This document shows, piece by piece, positions 40,662 to 49,198 of a stretch of 53,576 nucleotides of DNA (position 1 is its first letter; each line of letters begins with the position of its first letter). Both the position numbers and the translations under genes were made by a program. The notes below the pieces were generated by a model. That model worked only from the letters and a program-made list of their open reading frames with translations. It had not been told where the DNA came from and searched no databases. The stretch is from Actinomycetota bacterium (GTDB lineage: Bacteria > Actinomycetota > Acidimicrobiia > Acidimicrobiales > Ilumatobacteraceae). The stretch spans positions 1-53,576 of the forward strand of contig JACQZX010000170.1 of assembly GCA_016213665.1 (NCBI GenBank), written 5' to 3'.

Positions 40662-41866
40662 AGCGTGTCGATGAATGCGTTGGCGACGATTGCGGGATCG
40701 GTGCCGTTGGTGACGACTTCGTAGAGCATCTGATTGAGTCGCTCGGAGGTGAGGGAACTGATCAACAGGTCGAGCGTGCTCAACAGATCAGGGGTCGAAA
40801 CATTCGTCGATGCCAGCGCCACAACTCCATTCCCAGCAGCCATGTGCCGATCATCGACGAGTATCGTCAATCGCTCGGCCGTGATCAGCGGATCGAGTGA
40901 TTCGAGCGCCACGCAATCGACGGTGCCTTGGCCAACGGCAGTGGCCATCTCGTTGTCCGCGAAGGTGATCACTTCCGCGAAGTCGCCGCCGTACAGTCGC
41001 TGGAAGACGGGGTAACCGAACTCTTCGTCGGACATGAACTCGGCCGAACCGCCGAGACGAATATTCGGTGCGATCGCCGCCAGATCGGCAAGCGAAACCA
41101 GTTGCGTGCCCTCGTTGGCCCGCATTGTTTCGGTGGTGCACGCGATTACGGTCTTTCGCTCGGCGAGCGCGGCACGATTGGCGAAGATGGAGGCGGGCAT
41201 CGCCTCGTTGATCGAGATCAGTTGCTCGGGCACGCTACGGCCGCTCAGCTGTGCGGCGACAACCGTTGTCGTCGTCTCCAGGGTGGTTTCCACGATCGTC
41301 GTCGTGGTGCTGGTGGTGGTGCTGGTCGTGGTGGTGCTGGTGTCGGTGCTGGTGTCGGTGCTGGTAGTGGTGCTGCTGGTGTCGGCAGCCGAGGTGGTCG
41401 TCGTGCTGGCAATCGTGCTGGTGGTGCTGGTGGTGCTGGTGGTGCTCGCGGGAATGGTGACCGGCGCCTGCGTGGTAGCGACGCCGTCGGGCAGCGATGT
41501 CGTCGGGATTGGGTCGGAACCTGGCTGACTGAATACGAATTCCTGTAGGTCGCCGCTGAAGTCCGGGATCAACTGGAATTCGCCGTCCTGCAGGGCTTGG
41601 ATGTAACCGGCGCGATCGAGATCCACGGGGTCTTTGCGGGCGACGCGAAACCCGGCATCGTCAAGCACTCTTGCGAAGATCGCAGCCAGCAGTTCGCTGG
41701 TGGCGTCACCCTTCACGGCGGTGACGGCAATGCGCGGCAGCAATGGGAAGGTGCTGGTCGGGGCGCTGGCCTTGTCGTCGCTGCAAGCGGCGGCGACAAC
41801 GGCGAAGACGGCAACACTGAGCAGCCCGGCGCAGCGCGTGAACAGGGTGGGGGTGGTCTGGCTCAT
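40658..41866 (-). CDS. OpuAC-like substrate-binding lipoprotein with Ser/Thr insert
   Basis: A 402-residue protein. The signal peptide ends VFAVVAAACSDD, a lipobox with the cysteine near residue 28. A first half-domain IAVTAVKGDATSELLAAIFARVLDDAGF and DLDRAGYIQALQDGEFQLIPDFSGDLQEF resembles OpuAC-type glycine betaine-binding proteins. A long Ser/Thr stretch (about residues 125-190) breaks the fold, and a second half resumes with AMPASIFANRAALAERKTVIACTTETM. Osmoprotectant uptake systems use another permease class; here the gene is coupled by ATGA overlap to an ABC-2 exporter. Its role in export is unclear. Confidence 0.75.
   Translation of the reverse strand: MSQTTPTLFTRCAGLLSVAVFAVVAAACSDDKASAPTSTFPLLPRIAVTAVKGDATSELLAAIFARVLDDAGFRVARKDPVDLDRAGYIQALQDGEFQLIPDFSGDLQEFVFSQPGSDPIPTTSLPDGVATTQAPVTIPASTTSTTSTTSTIASTTTTSAADTSSTTTSTDTSTDTSTTTTSTTTSTTTTIVETTLETTTTVVAAQLSGRSVPEQLISINEAMPASIFANRAALAERKTVIACTTETMRANEGTQLVSLADLAAIAPNIRLGGSAEFMSDEEFGYPVFQRLYGGDFAEVITFADNEMATAVGQGTVDCVALESLDPLITAERLTILVDDRHMAAGNGVVALASTNVSTPDLLSTLDLLISSLTSERLNQMLYEVVTNGTDPAIVANAFIDTL
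41270..41460 (-). repeat. low-complexity GTGCTG/GTGGTG repeats encoding a Ser/Thr linker
   Basis: On the plus strand this stretch is built from short gtgctggtg-like units with interruptions such as gtcggtgctggtgtcggtg. On the coding strand it gives a Ser/Thr-only linker that varies by 3-bp steps and is prone to slippage. Confidence 0.8.
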
Positions 41867-41947
41867 GAAGGCGCGAGCCTAGTGGTGGAACCGGACCTAC
41901 CACCCTGCGTCGCCACCCGTCGGGCGCGCGGGGCATACGACGCCGGG

Positions 41948-42952
41948 CTAGAGGTAGTAGCCGGCGATGTCGATTAGGAAGTGGGTGCTGCCGCCACCGT
42001 TGCAGATGACGGTGACTTGGCGGGTGGTGTTGAGGGTGAGCCCGACGCCGTTGGCGAGCGTTTGTCCGGCGCCGAACCAGTTGATCGTGGATGCGCCTTC
42101 GACGGTGTTGCCGCCGGGGTTGATCGCGAGATATCCGAAGGTGCCTGTAGTGCCAGTGACGGTGACGTTGGCGGCGACGGCGGTGGCACCGGCGGGCACC
42201 AGGTCGGGAACGGTGACGGTGCCGTTGTTGTCGCGCCCGTCGGCGACGGAGACGAGTCGGTTCTGACCGGTGTTGAGGATCCCGGGTATCGGTGCCGCCG
42301 CGCGTGAGTCGTAAACACGAGTGGGCGTGACCGCATGGAAAGTCCCGGCGGAGGTTGTGCCGGCAAGTTTGCGCCATGTGCCAGGGGTACCCGTAGCGAC
42401 GCAAGCGAAGAAGCCACCGGCGGTCGCCACTACCTCTCCATCGAAGTGGAGGTCGGAGGTAGGAACCCCAGCAATTCCGTTGTATGGGCTGAGATAGAGC
42501 TGTGCACTTCCACCCCCTCCCACCAACGCTTCGCCGATCGAGCCATTAACGAAGCCAAAGACCCCGTACCCGTCGGCATTTGGTGAGTTGAGCTGACCCA
42601 ATAGGCCATTGCCGCTACCAGTCGACGTTCCCTGTACTGCCGAATCGGGGGAGGTGTTTGTGACTTGGAGCGTTGGAACAGTGGCCGTTGAGTTCAGAAT
42701 TGTCGTATCGGCTCCAGCATTGTTGGTAGCACCGAATTGCATGGCACCGGAGTTGGCTGCTGCCGGTTGTGCGCCGAGCAGCGACGCTGCGGCACCGCCA
42801 ACCACGGCGGCGCCGGCGAGGCGCAACATCCCGCGGCGTGTCGAGCGTTCATCGGTTGGATCTTGCGGAGCGACGTGCGCTTCCAGTTCGGCCAAGCGGT
42901 GCCGCAGTTCGCGTATCTCAGCCAAAACGTCTACATCGTTGACTTCGGCCAT
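41948..42952 (-). CDS. Tat-exported protein with N-terminal coiled coil
   Basis: A 334-residue protein. Residues 1-30 (MAEVNDVDVLAEIRELRHRL) form a cytosolic heptad helix, followed by a twin-arginine signal, STRRGMLRLAGAAVVGGAAA, ending in an AAA cleavage site. The mature part is beta-rich with Gly/Thr/Asn-rich repeats (GATNNAGADTTILNSTA, GTSTGSGNGLLGQLNSPN) and a C-terminal PTRVYDSRAAAPIPG...NVTVTGTTGTFGYLAINPGG...IDIAGYYL domain found in many actinobacterial secreted proteins. The leader helix before the twin arginines is unusual. Function is unknown. Confidence 0.75.
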   Translation of the reverse strand: MAEVNDVDVLAEIRELRHRLAELEAHVAPQDPTDERSTRRGMLRLAGAAVVGGAAASLLGAQPAAANSGAMQFGATNNAGADTTILNSTATVPTLQVTNTSPDSAVQGTSTGSGNGLLGQLNSPNADGYGVFGFVNGSIGEALVGGGGSAQLYLSPYNGIAGVPTSDLHFDGEVVATAGGFFACVATGTPGTWRKLAGTTSAGTFHAVTPTRVYDSRAAAPIPGILNTGQNRLVSVADGRDNNGTVTVPDLVPAGATAVAANVTVTGTTGTFGYLAINPGGNTVEGASTINWFGAGQTLANGVGLTLNTTRQVTVICNGGGSTHFLIDIAGYYL

Positions 42953-43025
42953 GTTGGTTCCCCCTGAACTTTCGGTCGTGTAACTAGATCACATAGCTAA
43001 CCAACGTGCAACGGGGCAGCCCGAG

Positions 43026-43871
43026 TTAGAGGAACTCTCCGGCGTCGGTGACGTCGTCTTCGTCGGGGATTTCGATGTCTACCGACTTGTTGATGGACTT
43101 GACCACCAGATCGACGGAAATTTCGCCCGGACCGATATCCATCACGAAGTTCGACCGGAGGATTCGGTTGTCCTCGTTGACATAGATCTCATAAACGACT
43201 TCGTCGGGGAGCACACCATCGACCTGTGGGAGTTGTTCTGCGAACTGCGGGTTCGCGCGCAGAACCGCTTCGCCAGTCACCGTCACTCGGTAGTGCTTCA
43301 CCTTCTCGCCGTTCACTTCGTCGAAACCGAGTTCTTCCACCTTGTTCGCCGAGTCGATGAGGTCGCCGAGGTCGAGTGGGCTGCTCACGGCCTCGCCGCT
43401 GAACAACGCCTGGTCGCTGCTCCTGCTGAGGAACTCCTCGTCCATCAACAGCCAGTCGGCCTCCACGGGAATGCCTAGCCCCTTGAAAAACTCGGTGTTC
43501 ATGTAGGCGACCTTGTTCTCGGCATCGACGATGATCTCGAGCTCGCCGCCCACTCCGATCGCGCCGTTGCTGAGATCCATCGTGATGTGGGTCAGTTGCT
43601 TCTTGATCTCCACCTCTGCCTCGGCGGACATCTCGACACCGAGTGAATCCATCACCATCGTGAACGCGATCGTCTTCACCTCGTCTGCCGTCGAAGCCGC
43701 CTCCGTCAGCGAGTAGGTCGGCTCATCGTCGGTGGCGGCGAGGGCGAATACTCCCGCCCCGACGGCGACCACCGTCACAAGCCCGACGGCGACCAGCATC
43801 GCCCTGCGGGACTTTCTTGGCACGTCGGGAATGACCACCGAGTCGGGATGCGGGGCGGCGAAGGGTTCCAT
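43026..43871 (-). CDS. LppX/LprG-like anchored protein
   Basis: A 281-residue protein with one membrane segment near the N-terminus (LVAVGLVTVVAVGAGVFALAA) and an extracellular domain of about 220 residues. The domain has the beta-sheet layout of LppX_LprAFG lipid-binding proteins (TADEVKTIAFTMVMDSLGVEMSAEAEVEIKK, VAYMNTEFFKGLGIPVEADWL, VVYEIYVNEDNRILRSNFVMDI). There is no lipobox cysteine; a transmembrane anchor replaces it. It may carry lipids or sense them. It begins 11 bp after the FtsK-like gene stop, so it may be its operon partner. Confidence 0.7.
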   Translation of the reverse strand: MEPFAAPHPDSVVIPDVPRKSRRAMLVAVGLVTVVAVGAGVFALAATDDEPTYSLTEAASTADEVKTIAFTMVMDSLGVEMSAEAEVEIKKQLTHITMDLSNGAIGVGGELEIIVDAENKVAYMNTEFFKGLGIPVEADWLLMDEEFLSRSSDQALFSGEAVSSPLDLGDLIDSANKVEELGFDEVNGEKVKHYRVTVTGEAVLRANPQFAEQLPQVDGVLPDEVVYEIYVNEDNRILRSNFVMDIGPGEISVDLVVKSINKSVDIEIPDEDDVTDAGEFL

Positions 43872-43882
43872 CCCCTCGCACG

Positions 43883-46800
43883 CTATAGCGTCGCAGCCAG
43901 CGACCGATCGCAGGAACCAGCGCTGCGATCCAGCGCCAGTTGCGCGAGCCTCACCGAGCTGTTGTCGATCGCCCACCACAGCCCCGGCCGGGCTGCCACC
44001 GGCGTGCGGCGGGGCAGAAGCGCGCCCAACAAATCGCCATCGAGATCGTTGCCACCGGCCGCGACCAACCCGAGGCGGCTGCGGCGCAGCACGCCGGTCC
44101 AGTGTGCGTACGACTGCCGCAGCACGTCTGGGCGGCCGGCGGCGGCGATACACAGACCGTTGCCGAGCGCGGCGAGACTCATCAAGCGGCCACCGGGATC
44201 CTCCACCATCTCGGCGTCGTCGACGACGAGCAGTGCTAGCGGAGCATTCGCTCCGCGGGTGCGCTGCAAGTGGGCCGTCAACTCGTCGAGCAAGGCCGCG
44301 ATGGTTGTGGCATCGCCGGCGGAGCGGGTGGCGAGGTGCGATGGAAAAGTGGAACGCCGTGGCAGGATCGCGCCGACCCATGCCCGCGGGTGCGCTACCG
44401 ACCACGCGGACGCAACGCGAGCGAGCCCCGAGCTACGCCCGCTGCGCGAGTTGCCGACCAGCAGCAGATTCTCGCCGTCGGGCACCTCCATCACTAACGG
44501 TTCACCGGTCGCGAACTCCAACCCGAGGGCAAGGAGGGTGATGTGGTCGGCGGCGAGCGAGTCGGGTAGTTGCGCGGCATCGACTTGCGTTGGCACAACG
44601 ACGATCGGCGGCGCAGTCGCCTCCGACGGCGACGGAGAGTTGGGTGGCGCAAGCATGTCGACGGCGACCAGTTGCGCAGTCAGTCCTGAGCTTGCGATCG
44701 TCAAGCGCCCGGGTATTGGCGGTGGAACGTGAGCTACGGCGACACCGAGCAACGCGGCATCGTGAGCGTCGTGCACGTGCAGCACCCACCGTACGGGGCA
44801 GCGGGAAACGAACGACGTCGGAAGCGGTGCGGCCTGCTCGACGCCGGCGGCGATGGTGATCCCGGCGGACGCTCCATCAGCCAGGATCTGTTCGAGGGCG
44901 TCGTACTCGCCGGCAGTTTCGAGATCGTCGAGTGATCGCCGCAGTGCGTCCAATCCGTCGATGATCAGAAGTATGGGCGCGCTGTTGGTTCCGCGGTGTT
45001 GCTGCGTGCGACTGGCGAGACGGTGGAGTAGTCGCTGCAGTCGTTCGACTTCGTGTAGCCGCACCACGGCCACACAGTGCGGATGCAACTCAATCGAATC
45101 CCACCGTGCGTCGCCGCGAGCATCGATGACATACAACTCCGCCGGGTCGTGCCGGGCGAGCGTCAGCAACGTGCTCGTCACGCCACTGCCCGCACTGCCG
45201 AGCACGACGGTGTGTCCCTCGCTTCGCGACCAAGACAGCCGAGTCGTGCGCTGCAAGTCGGGCTCGTCGATCAGCCCCACGGCCGCTGCAGAATCGTTGA
45301 GCAGGTCGTTGCTTGTCAACACCTTCGGTAGCGGTGGCTGCCACGGTGGCAGCGGCGGAGCGACGTCGGCCAAACGGGCGGCTTCACAGATTGTGCGCAC
45401 GAGCGTTGTCAGTTCCGTCTCGCGCGACTCGCTGGTGGGTGCTGTGCATTGCGCCGTCTGGAAGAGCAGGTGATCATCGGCTCCCAGCCGCATCACCGCC
45501 CGCCCCGGCAGGGCACGCGGCAGACGCGCCGGCGTGGCGACCCCGACTACATCGATCGCGTCCGTCGTGTCTTGCAATCGCAACGCAAGGCGCAGGTTGG
45601 TGTTGGCGCGGATGTCGTCGCTGATCACCCCGTTCGGTCGTTGCGTGGCGAGCAGCAGGTGAACGCCGAGACTGCGACCGCGCTGGGCGACGCCGACCAA
45701 CGCGTGCAGAAACGCGGGTTGCTCGGCGACAAGTGCAGCAAACTCGTCGATCACGATCACCAGTCGCGGCAAGACAATCGACGGGGCTTGGGCGTGCAGT
45801 TCGGCGAGCTCGGCGACGCCGTGTTCTCGCAGCAGTCGCTCGCGACGGCGAAGCTCGGCCTGCATGCTGCGCAATGCTCGGTCGGCCAGCTGCTCGTCGA
45901 GGTCGGTGACCACGCCAACCACGTGTGGCAGCGCCGCGCAGGCATCGAAGGTCGCGCCTCCCTTGTAGTCGATGAGTACGAACGTCAGCTGCGCCGGCGA
46001 GGCGGCGGCCGCCATTCCGGCAACCAGGCTGCGCAACAGTTCACTCTTGCCGGCGCCGGTGGTGCCGGCAATCAACCCATGGGGGCCGTCGCGCACAAGA
46101 TCGATGTCGACCGATCCGTCGGCAGCGATGCCGATGGCCGTCCGTGGGTGCGGGCACGGTAGCGAGTGCGGACCGTTGTCGGCCGAGCCCCAGCCCGCGG
46201 CGATCGACCTGGCGGTCAAGTCGCCGCCGCGATCACGTCGCAACAGTTCGACGAGCGAGATCTGTCTGGGCACGCCACCGGCGACAGCCAATGGGTCCTC
46301 AGGATCGGACAAGCCCTTGACCGCGGCGGCGCACCGCGCGGTGGCGCGCTCGCCGACCCCGACGAGAAGGATGTGTTGTGGCAGCATCGTTCGCCGAACG
46401 TCGGGCACCCAGCGCGCCAACGGACCGGCCGAGGTGATCAGCACACCCGTGCAGACGTGTGGCACCGACGCGTCGCGCGTCGCATCGAGTGTTGCATCGA
46501 GAGCGGGGAGCACGACGATCAACGCATCCCGTTCTGCGTCCCCGATCGCACGCCTCAGCGGACTCGTCCGCGTGGCCAACAACGCCGGTTGGTCGGTTAC
46601 GAACAGGTGATGGCTGGCATGCCCGCCGAGCGCCTCCACCACGTTGGCCAAATCAGCTTCGGTTACGACGGCGGAAGTGCCGTCGGGCAGTGTGAGATGC
46701 GGTAGTGACCGCATGCACTCCCAACGATCAGGGTGTTCGGTCACGACTGTGATGCGCAGGTCGGCGGGTCCGCATGACGCCGCCAACTGCAGTACCAACG

Positions 46801-47719
46801 AGCGAGCAACAGCAGCGCCGTGCGGGCCACCGAGCCCAATCCGAGCACCAGGACCCAGCGCTGCCTCCACCGGGAGATCGACCTCTGTCTCGGCCAGGTT
46901 GGCGCTGGGACGGCTGCCGTTGATGCCGATCGCCGCCAGGAAGGCGTCGGGGTGAGCGGCTCGCCGCGACCACAGCGCCGAGTCCTTCGCCAGAATCGTG
47001 CCGACGGCGCGATCGATGGTGGGCACGGTCGCCACCCTGTGCGCACGCATGAGTAAACGCTGATCGGTCATCTGTCGTTCTTGCATCGCTACTGCGTGCT
47101 CGAACGCCGCGAGGGCTGTGCGGAATTTTCGACCGGTGGCGATGTGTTGCGCGGCCCAACTGCCGACGGCGACAAGCGCACCCAACGCGCCGAACAGGAA
47201 GAACATCGGTTGTTGCAAGACCATGGCGAGTGCGCCGGCGCCGGCGAGTCCGATCAGTGCCGGGACCAGCCCACCACTGTTGCCTTCTCGTGTCGGCGCC
47301 TCGCCGGCTTCGTTCGGCGCGACAGGCGACCACTCGGGAACCGCGCGTGGTGTTCTCAGGAGTGCTCGGTCGTGCACGTCCGCGGCTGGCCGTCGCGCAA
47401 GGTGATCGACAAGTAGGAGTGTGCTCGCGCCTGCCTCGACGACTGATCCGGGTGTCAGCGTCGTCGTGAGAGCATCGACCGGCCGATCGTTGACGCGCAG
47501 CGGCACCCTTCCGGTGAGTTGGGTGAGTCGCACGCTGCCGTCGCTCGTGACCTCGATCAGTGCGTGGTGCGGCTGTAACGCCTGGTCGTCGCAGCGAATC
47601 CCGGCGGTGTAAGCCCTACCGAGCAGGTGGCGCCCGGCGGGCAGCGCGATGGCGACACCCGCGTCCGGTCCGGTGCGCCACACTGCGGTCCATGCCGGTG
47701 GCGGCGACTGGTGGTCCAT
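43883..47719 (-). CDS. EssC/EccC-like FtsK/SpoIIIE ATPase with FHA domain
   Basis: About 1278 residues from ATG 47719. An FHA-like domain occupies residues about 10-110 (GRHLLGRAYTAGIRCDDQALQPHHALI). Two membrane helices follow at about 155-190. Three P-loop domains then appear: GTTGAGKSELLRSL with LVIVIDEFAALV; LGSAGSGVTSTLL with ILLIIDGLDAL; and VGNSRSGRSSGLAR with LLVVDDAEMV. This matches type VII secretion motor ATPases. The first domain looks fully active; the second and third Walker A motifs depart from the consensus. No WXG100 gene is visible in the window. Confidence 0.88.
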   Translation of the reverse strand: MDHQSPPPAWTAVWRTGPDAGVAIALPAGRHLLGRAYTAGIRCDDQALQPHHALIEVTSDGSVRLTQLTGRVPLRVNDRPVDALTTTLTPGSVVEAGASTLLLVDHLARRPAADVHDRALLRTPRAVPEWSPVAPNEAGEAPTREGNSGGLVPALIGLAGAGALAMVLQQPMFFLFGALGALVAVGSWAAQHIATGRKFRTALAAFEHAVAMQERQMTDQRLLMRAHRVATVPTIDRAVGTILAKDSALWSRRAAHPDAFLAAIGINGSRPSANLAETEVDLPVEAALGPGARIGLGGPHGAAVARSLVLQLAASCGPADLRITVVTEHPDRWECMRSLPHLTLPDGTSAVVTEADLANVVEALGGHASHHLFVTDQPALLATRTSPLRRAIGDAERDALIVVLPALDATLDATRDASVPHVCTGVLITSAGPLARWVPDVRRTMLPQHILLVGVGERATARCAAAVKGLSDPEDPLAVAGGVPRQISLVELLRRDRGGDLTARSIAAGWGSADNGPHSLPCPHPRTAIGIAADGSVDIDLVRDGPHGLIAGTTGAGKSELLRSLVAGMAAAASPAQLTFVLIDYKGGATFDACAALPHVVGVVTDLDEQLADRALRSMQAELRRRERLLREHGVAELAELHAQAPSIVLPRLVIVIDEFAALVAEQPAFLHALVGVAQRGRSLGVHLLLATQRPNGVISDDIRANTNLRLALRLQDTTDAIDVVGVATPARLPRALPGRAVMRLGADDHLLFQTAQCTAPTSESRETELTTLVRTICEAARLADVAPPLPPWQPPLPKVLTSNDLLNDSAAAVGLIDEPDLQRTTRLSWSRSEGHTVVLGSAGSGVTSTLLTLARHDPAELYVIDARGDARWDSIELHPHCVAVVRLHEVERLQRLLHRLASRTQQHRGTNSAPILLIIDGLDALRRSLDDLETAGEYDALEQILADGASAGITIAAGVEQAAPLPTSFVSRCPVRWVLHVHDAHDAALLGVAVAHVPPPIPGRLTIASSGLTAQLVAVDMLAPPNSPSPSEATAPPIVVVPTQVDAAQLPDSLAADHITLLALGLEFATGEPLVMEVPDGENLLLVGNSRSGRSSGLARVASAWSVAHPRAWVGAILPRRSTFPSHLATRSAGDATTIAALLDELTAHLQRTRGANAPLALLVVDDAEMVEDPGGRLMSLAALGNGLCIAAAGRPDVLRQSYAHWTGVLRRSRLGLVAAGGNDLDGDLLGALLPRRTPVAARPGLWWAIDNSSVRLAQLALDRSAGSCDRSLAATL

Positions 47720-47799
47720 CGTCTGCACTGGGCACTACGACTCGTCGCTTTCGGCAACGGCACGGCATCAGCGAGGCAAAGTTTTCGGGATCGTTGCTG

Positions 47800-47847
47800 C
47801 TGTGAGCCTCCCTGTGAGCCTTCCTGTGAGGCCGGCTGTGAGCCCGC
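47800..47847 (+). repeat. four 12-bp direct repeats in a divergent promoter region
   Basis: Units ctgtgagcctcc, ctgtgagccttc, ctgtgaggccgg and ctgtgagcccgc (47800-47847) lie in tandem between the FtsK-like gene and the regulator gene. The ctgtgag core is invariant. They may be binding sites for a regulator of one or both genes. Confidence 0.75.
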
Positions 47848-47856
47848 TCGCGGACT

Positions 47857-48642
47857 ATGCGGGGCATGAACACTCAATTTCCCCCATATGTCAACCGTCC
47901 CCTCATCGTCCGCCTCGATCGCGAATGGCAACTGATGTGTCGACGCCCAGCCGTGTTATGCCGAGCACGCGGCTGGTCGCTCGGTATCGCCTTCGACGAC
48001 CTCGACCAACTGATCGCGGCCACCGGGTTCTGGGAGAGTCCGCATGCGCGCACGGAGGCTGTGGCCGGACTCGATGCGCTCACTAGAGAACTTGATGGCA
48101 ACACGGTCGTCTCCCGTCTGTTGGCGGCGGCAAGGCACGACGAGATTGCAGCGCGGGTCATTCTCCAGCGCTTGCTACCCGGGTTGATCTCTCGCGCGCG
48201 CCGCTGGGGACCAAGGCGTGCGGGTGGATCGTCCGAAGCGTTCGATGAATTGCTGTCGGCGGCGTGGACCGTGATCCGCGAGTTCCCATTCGAGCGCCGA
48301 CCCGATCACCTGGTTGCCAACCTGCTGCGCGACAGCGAGTACATCGCGTTTCGCCGGGCGACGCGTCGGCTGCTCGTTCACGACCTGACCGAACCGCGAT
48401 TGCTCGATGTTGCGGTCGAGCGCGACACGCGACTCGAGCCGATCCTCGAGCTGGCGACCATCATCGCCGAAGCCCGCTCGCTGGTGCTCAGCGACAACGA
48501 TGTTCGGCTGCTGACGTTGTTGGCCAACGGCGCCACCTCCGCCGAGGCCGCCGAAATCCTGCAGGTGAGCGAGCGCACCGTTCGCTATCACCGGGCCGCC
48601 GCCGTCGGGAGACTTCGCGAGGCTGTGCTGGCTGCTGCCTGA
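47857..48642 (+). CDS. sigma-factor/LuxR-like regulator
   Basis: A 261-residue protein (ATG 47857; ATG 47866 also possible). The C-terminus holds a LuxR/sigma-70 region-4-like helix-turn-helix: LSDNDVRLLTLLANGATSAEAAEILQVSERTVRYHRAAAVGRLR. The N-terminal two thirds are alpha-helical with RLDREWQLMCRRPAVLCRARGWSL and FPFERRPDHLVANLLRDSEYIAFRRATRR, which resembles a sigma-like region 2. The family seems common in Acidimicrobiia. It is divergent from the EssC-like gene across 12-bp repeats and may control it. Confidence 0.78.
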   Translation: MRGMNTQFPPYVNRPLIVRLDREWQLMCRRPAVLCRARGWSLGIAFDDLDQLIAATGFWESPHARTEAVAGLDALTRELDGNTVVSRLLAAARHDEIAARVILQRLLPGLISRARRWGPRRAGGSSEAFDELLSAAWTVIREFPFERRPDHLVANLLRDSEYIAFRRATRRLLVHDLTEPRLLDVAVERDTRLEPILELATIIAEARSLVLSDNDVRLLTLLANGATSAEAAEILQVSERTVRYHRAAAVGRLREAVLAAA

Positions 48643-48661
48643 GGCATGTTCTCGATGGTGG

Positions 48662-49186
48662 CTACCGTCGATTGTCGCGGTGCATCGCCTGCAGGTGGTC
48701 GATGAGGTGCGGCATCGTGCGTTCGATGGTGTCATACATCGCGCGGAAGGCTTCGGGCTCCTTACCCCACGGGTCGGCGAGGTCTTCGTCACCGGGCATT
48801 GCAATCGGGTCCCACCGACGCAGTAGGTGCAGTTGTAGTGGTTCCATCTCGCGATACGACCGCGTACGCAAGTCGAGCCCACCGCGCAAGCGCTCGAGGT
48901 CCTCGATGTTGCGCGAGTCCATACCGATGATCAGGTCGTACCGTTCGAAGTCGTCGGGATGAATCTGGCGAACCACGTGATTGAGGTGGTGGCCACGGCG
49001 CCCACCTTCGGCGATCGACGTCGGGTGCGGCCAACTGCCGGAGTGGTAGTTGCCGGTTCCGGCCGAGTCGAAGTGCGCGAACCCACGGCGGGCGAGCAAA
49101 CTCTCGGCGACCGCCTGCGCCGCCGGCGAGCGGCAGATGTTGCCGAGGCACACGAACAACACCGAAACCGGTGGCGATTCATCCAT
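48662..49186 (-). CDS. low-molecular-weight protein-tyrosine phosphatase
   Basis: A 174-residue protein. The P-loop is LFVCLGNICRSPAAQAV (CX5R with catalytic Cys and Arg) and the acid-base DPWGKEPEAF loop is present, both diagnostic of LMW-PTPs. The fold is otherwise normal in length. It may dephosphorylate tyrosine kinases that control exopolysaccharide. It converges on the regulator gene at 47857 and lies 12 bp downstream of the enoyl-CoA hydratase gene, possibly as its operon partner. Confidence 0.92.
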   Translation of the reverse strand: MDESPPVSVLFVCLGNICRSPAAQAVAESLLARRGFAHFDSAGTGNYHSGSWPHPTSIAEGGRRGHHLNHVVRQIHPDDFERYDLIIGMDSRNIEDLERLRGGLDLRTRSYREMEPLQLHLLRRWDPIAMPGDEDLADPWGKEPEAFRAMYDTIERTMPHLIDHLQAMHRDNRR

Positions 49187-49198
49187 GGGGTTGGGTTG

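Noticed and set aside
41270-41460. CRISPR-like repeat array
   Set aside because: The units are 6-9 bp, irregular and coding; they give a Ser/Thr linker.
42985-43005. GTGTAACTAGATCACAT as a Crp site upstream of the Tat-exported protein gene
   Set aside because: Spacing and arms do not match TGTGA-N6-TCACA; several positions mismatch.
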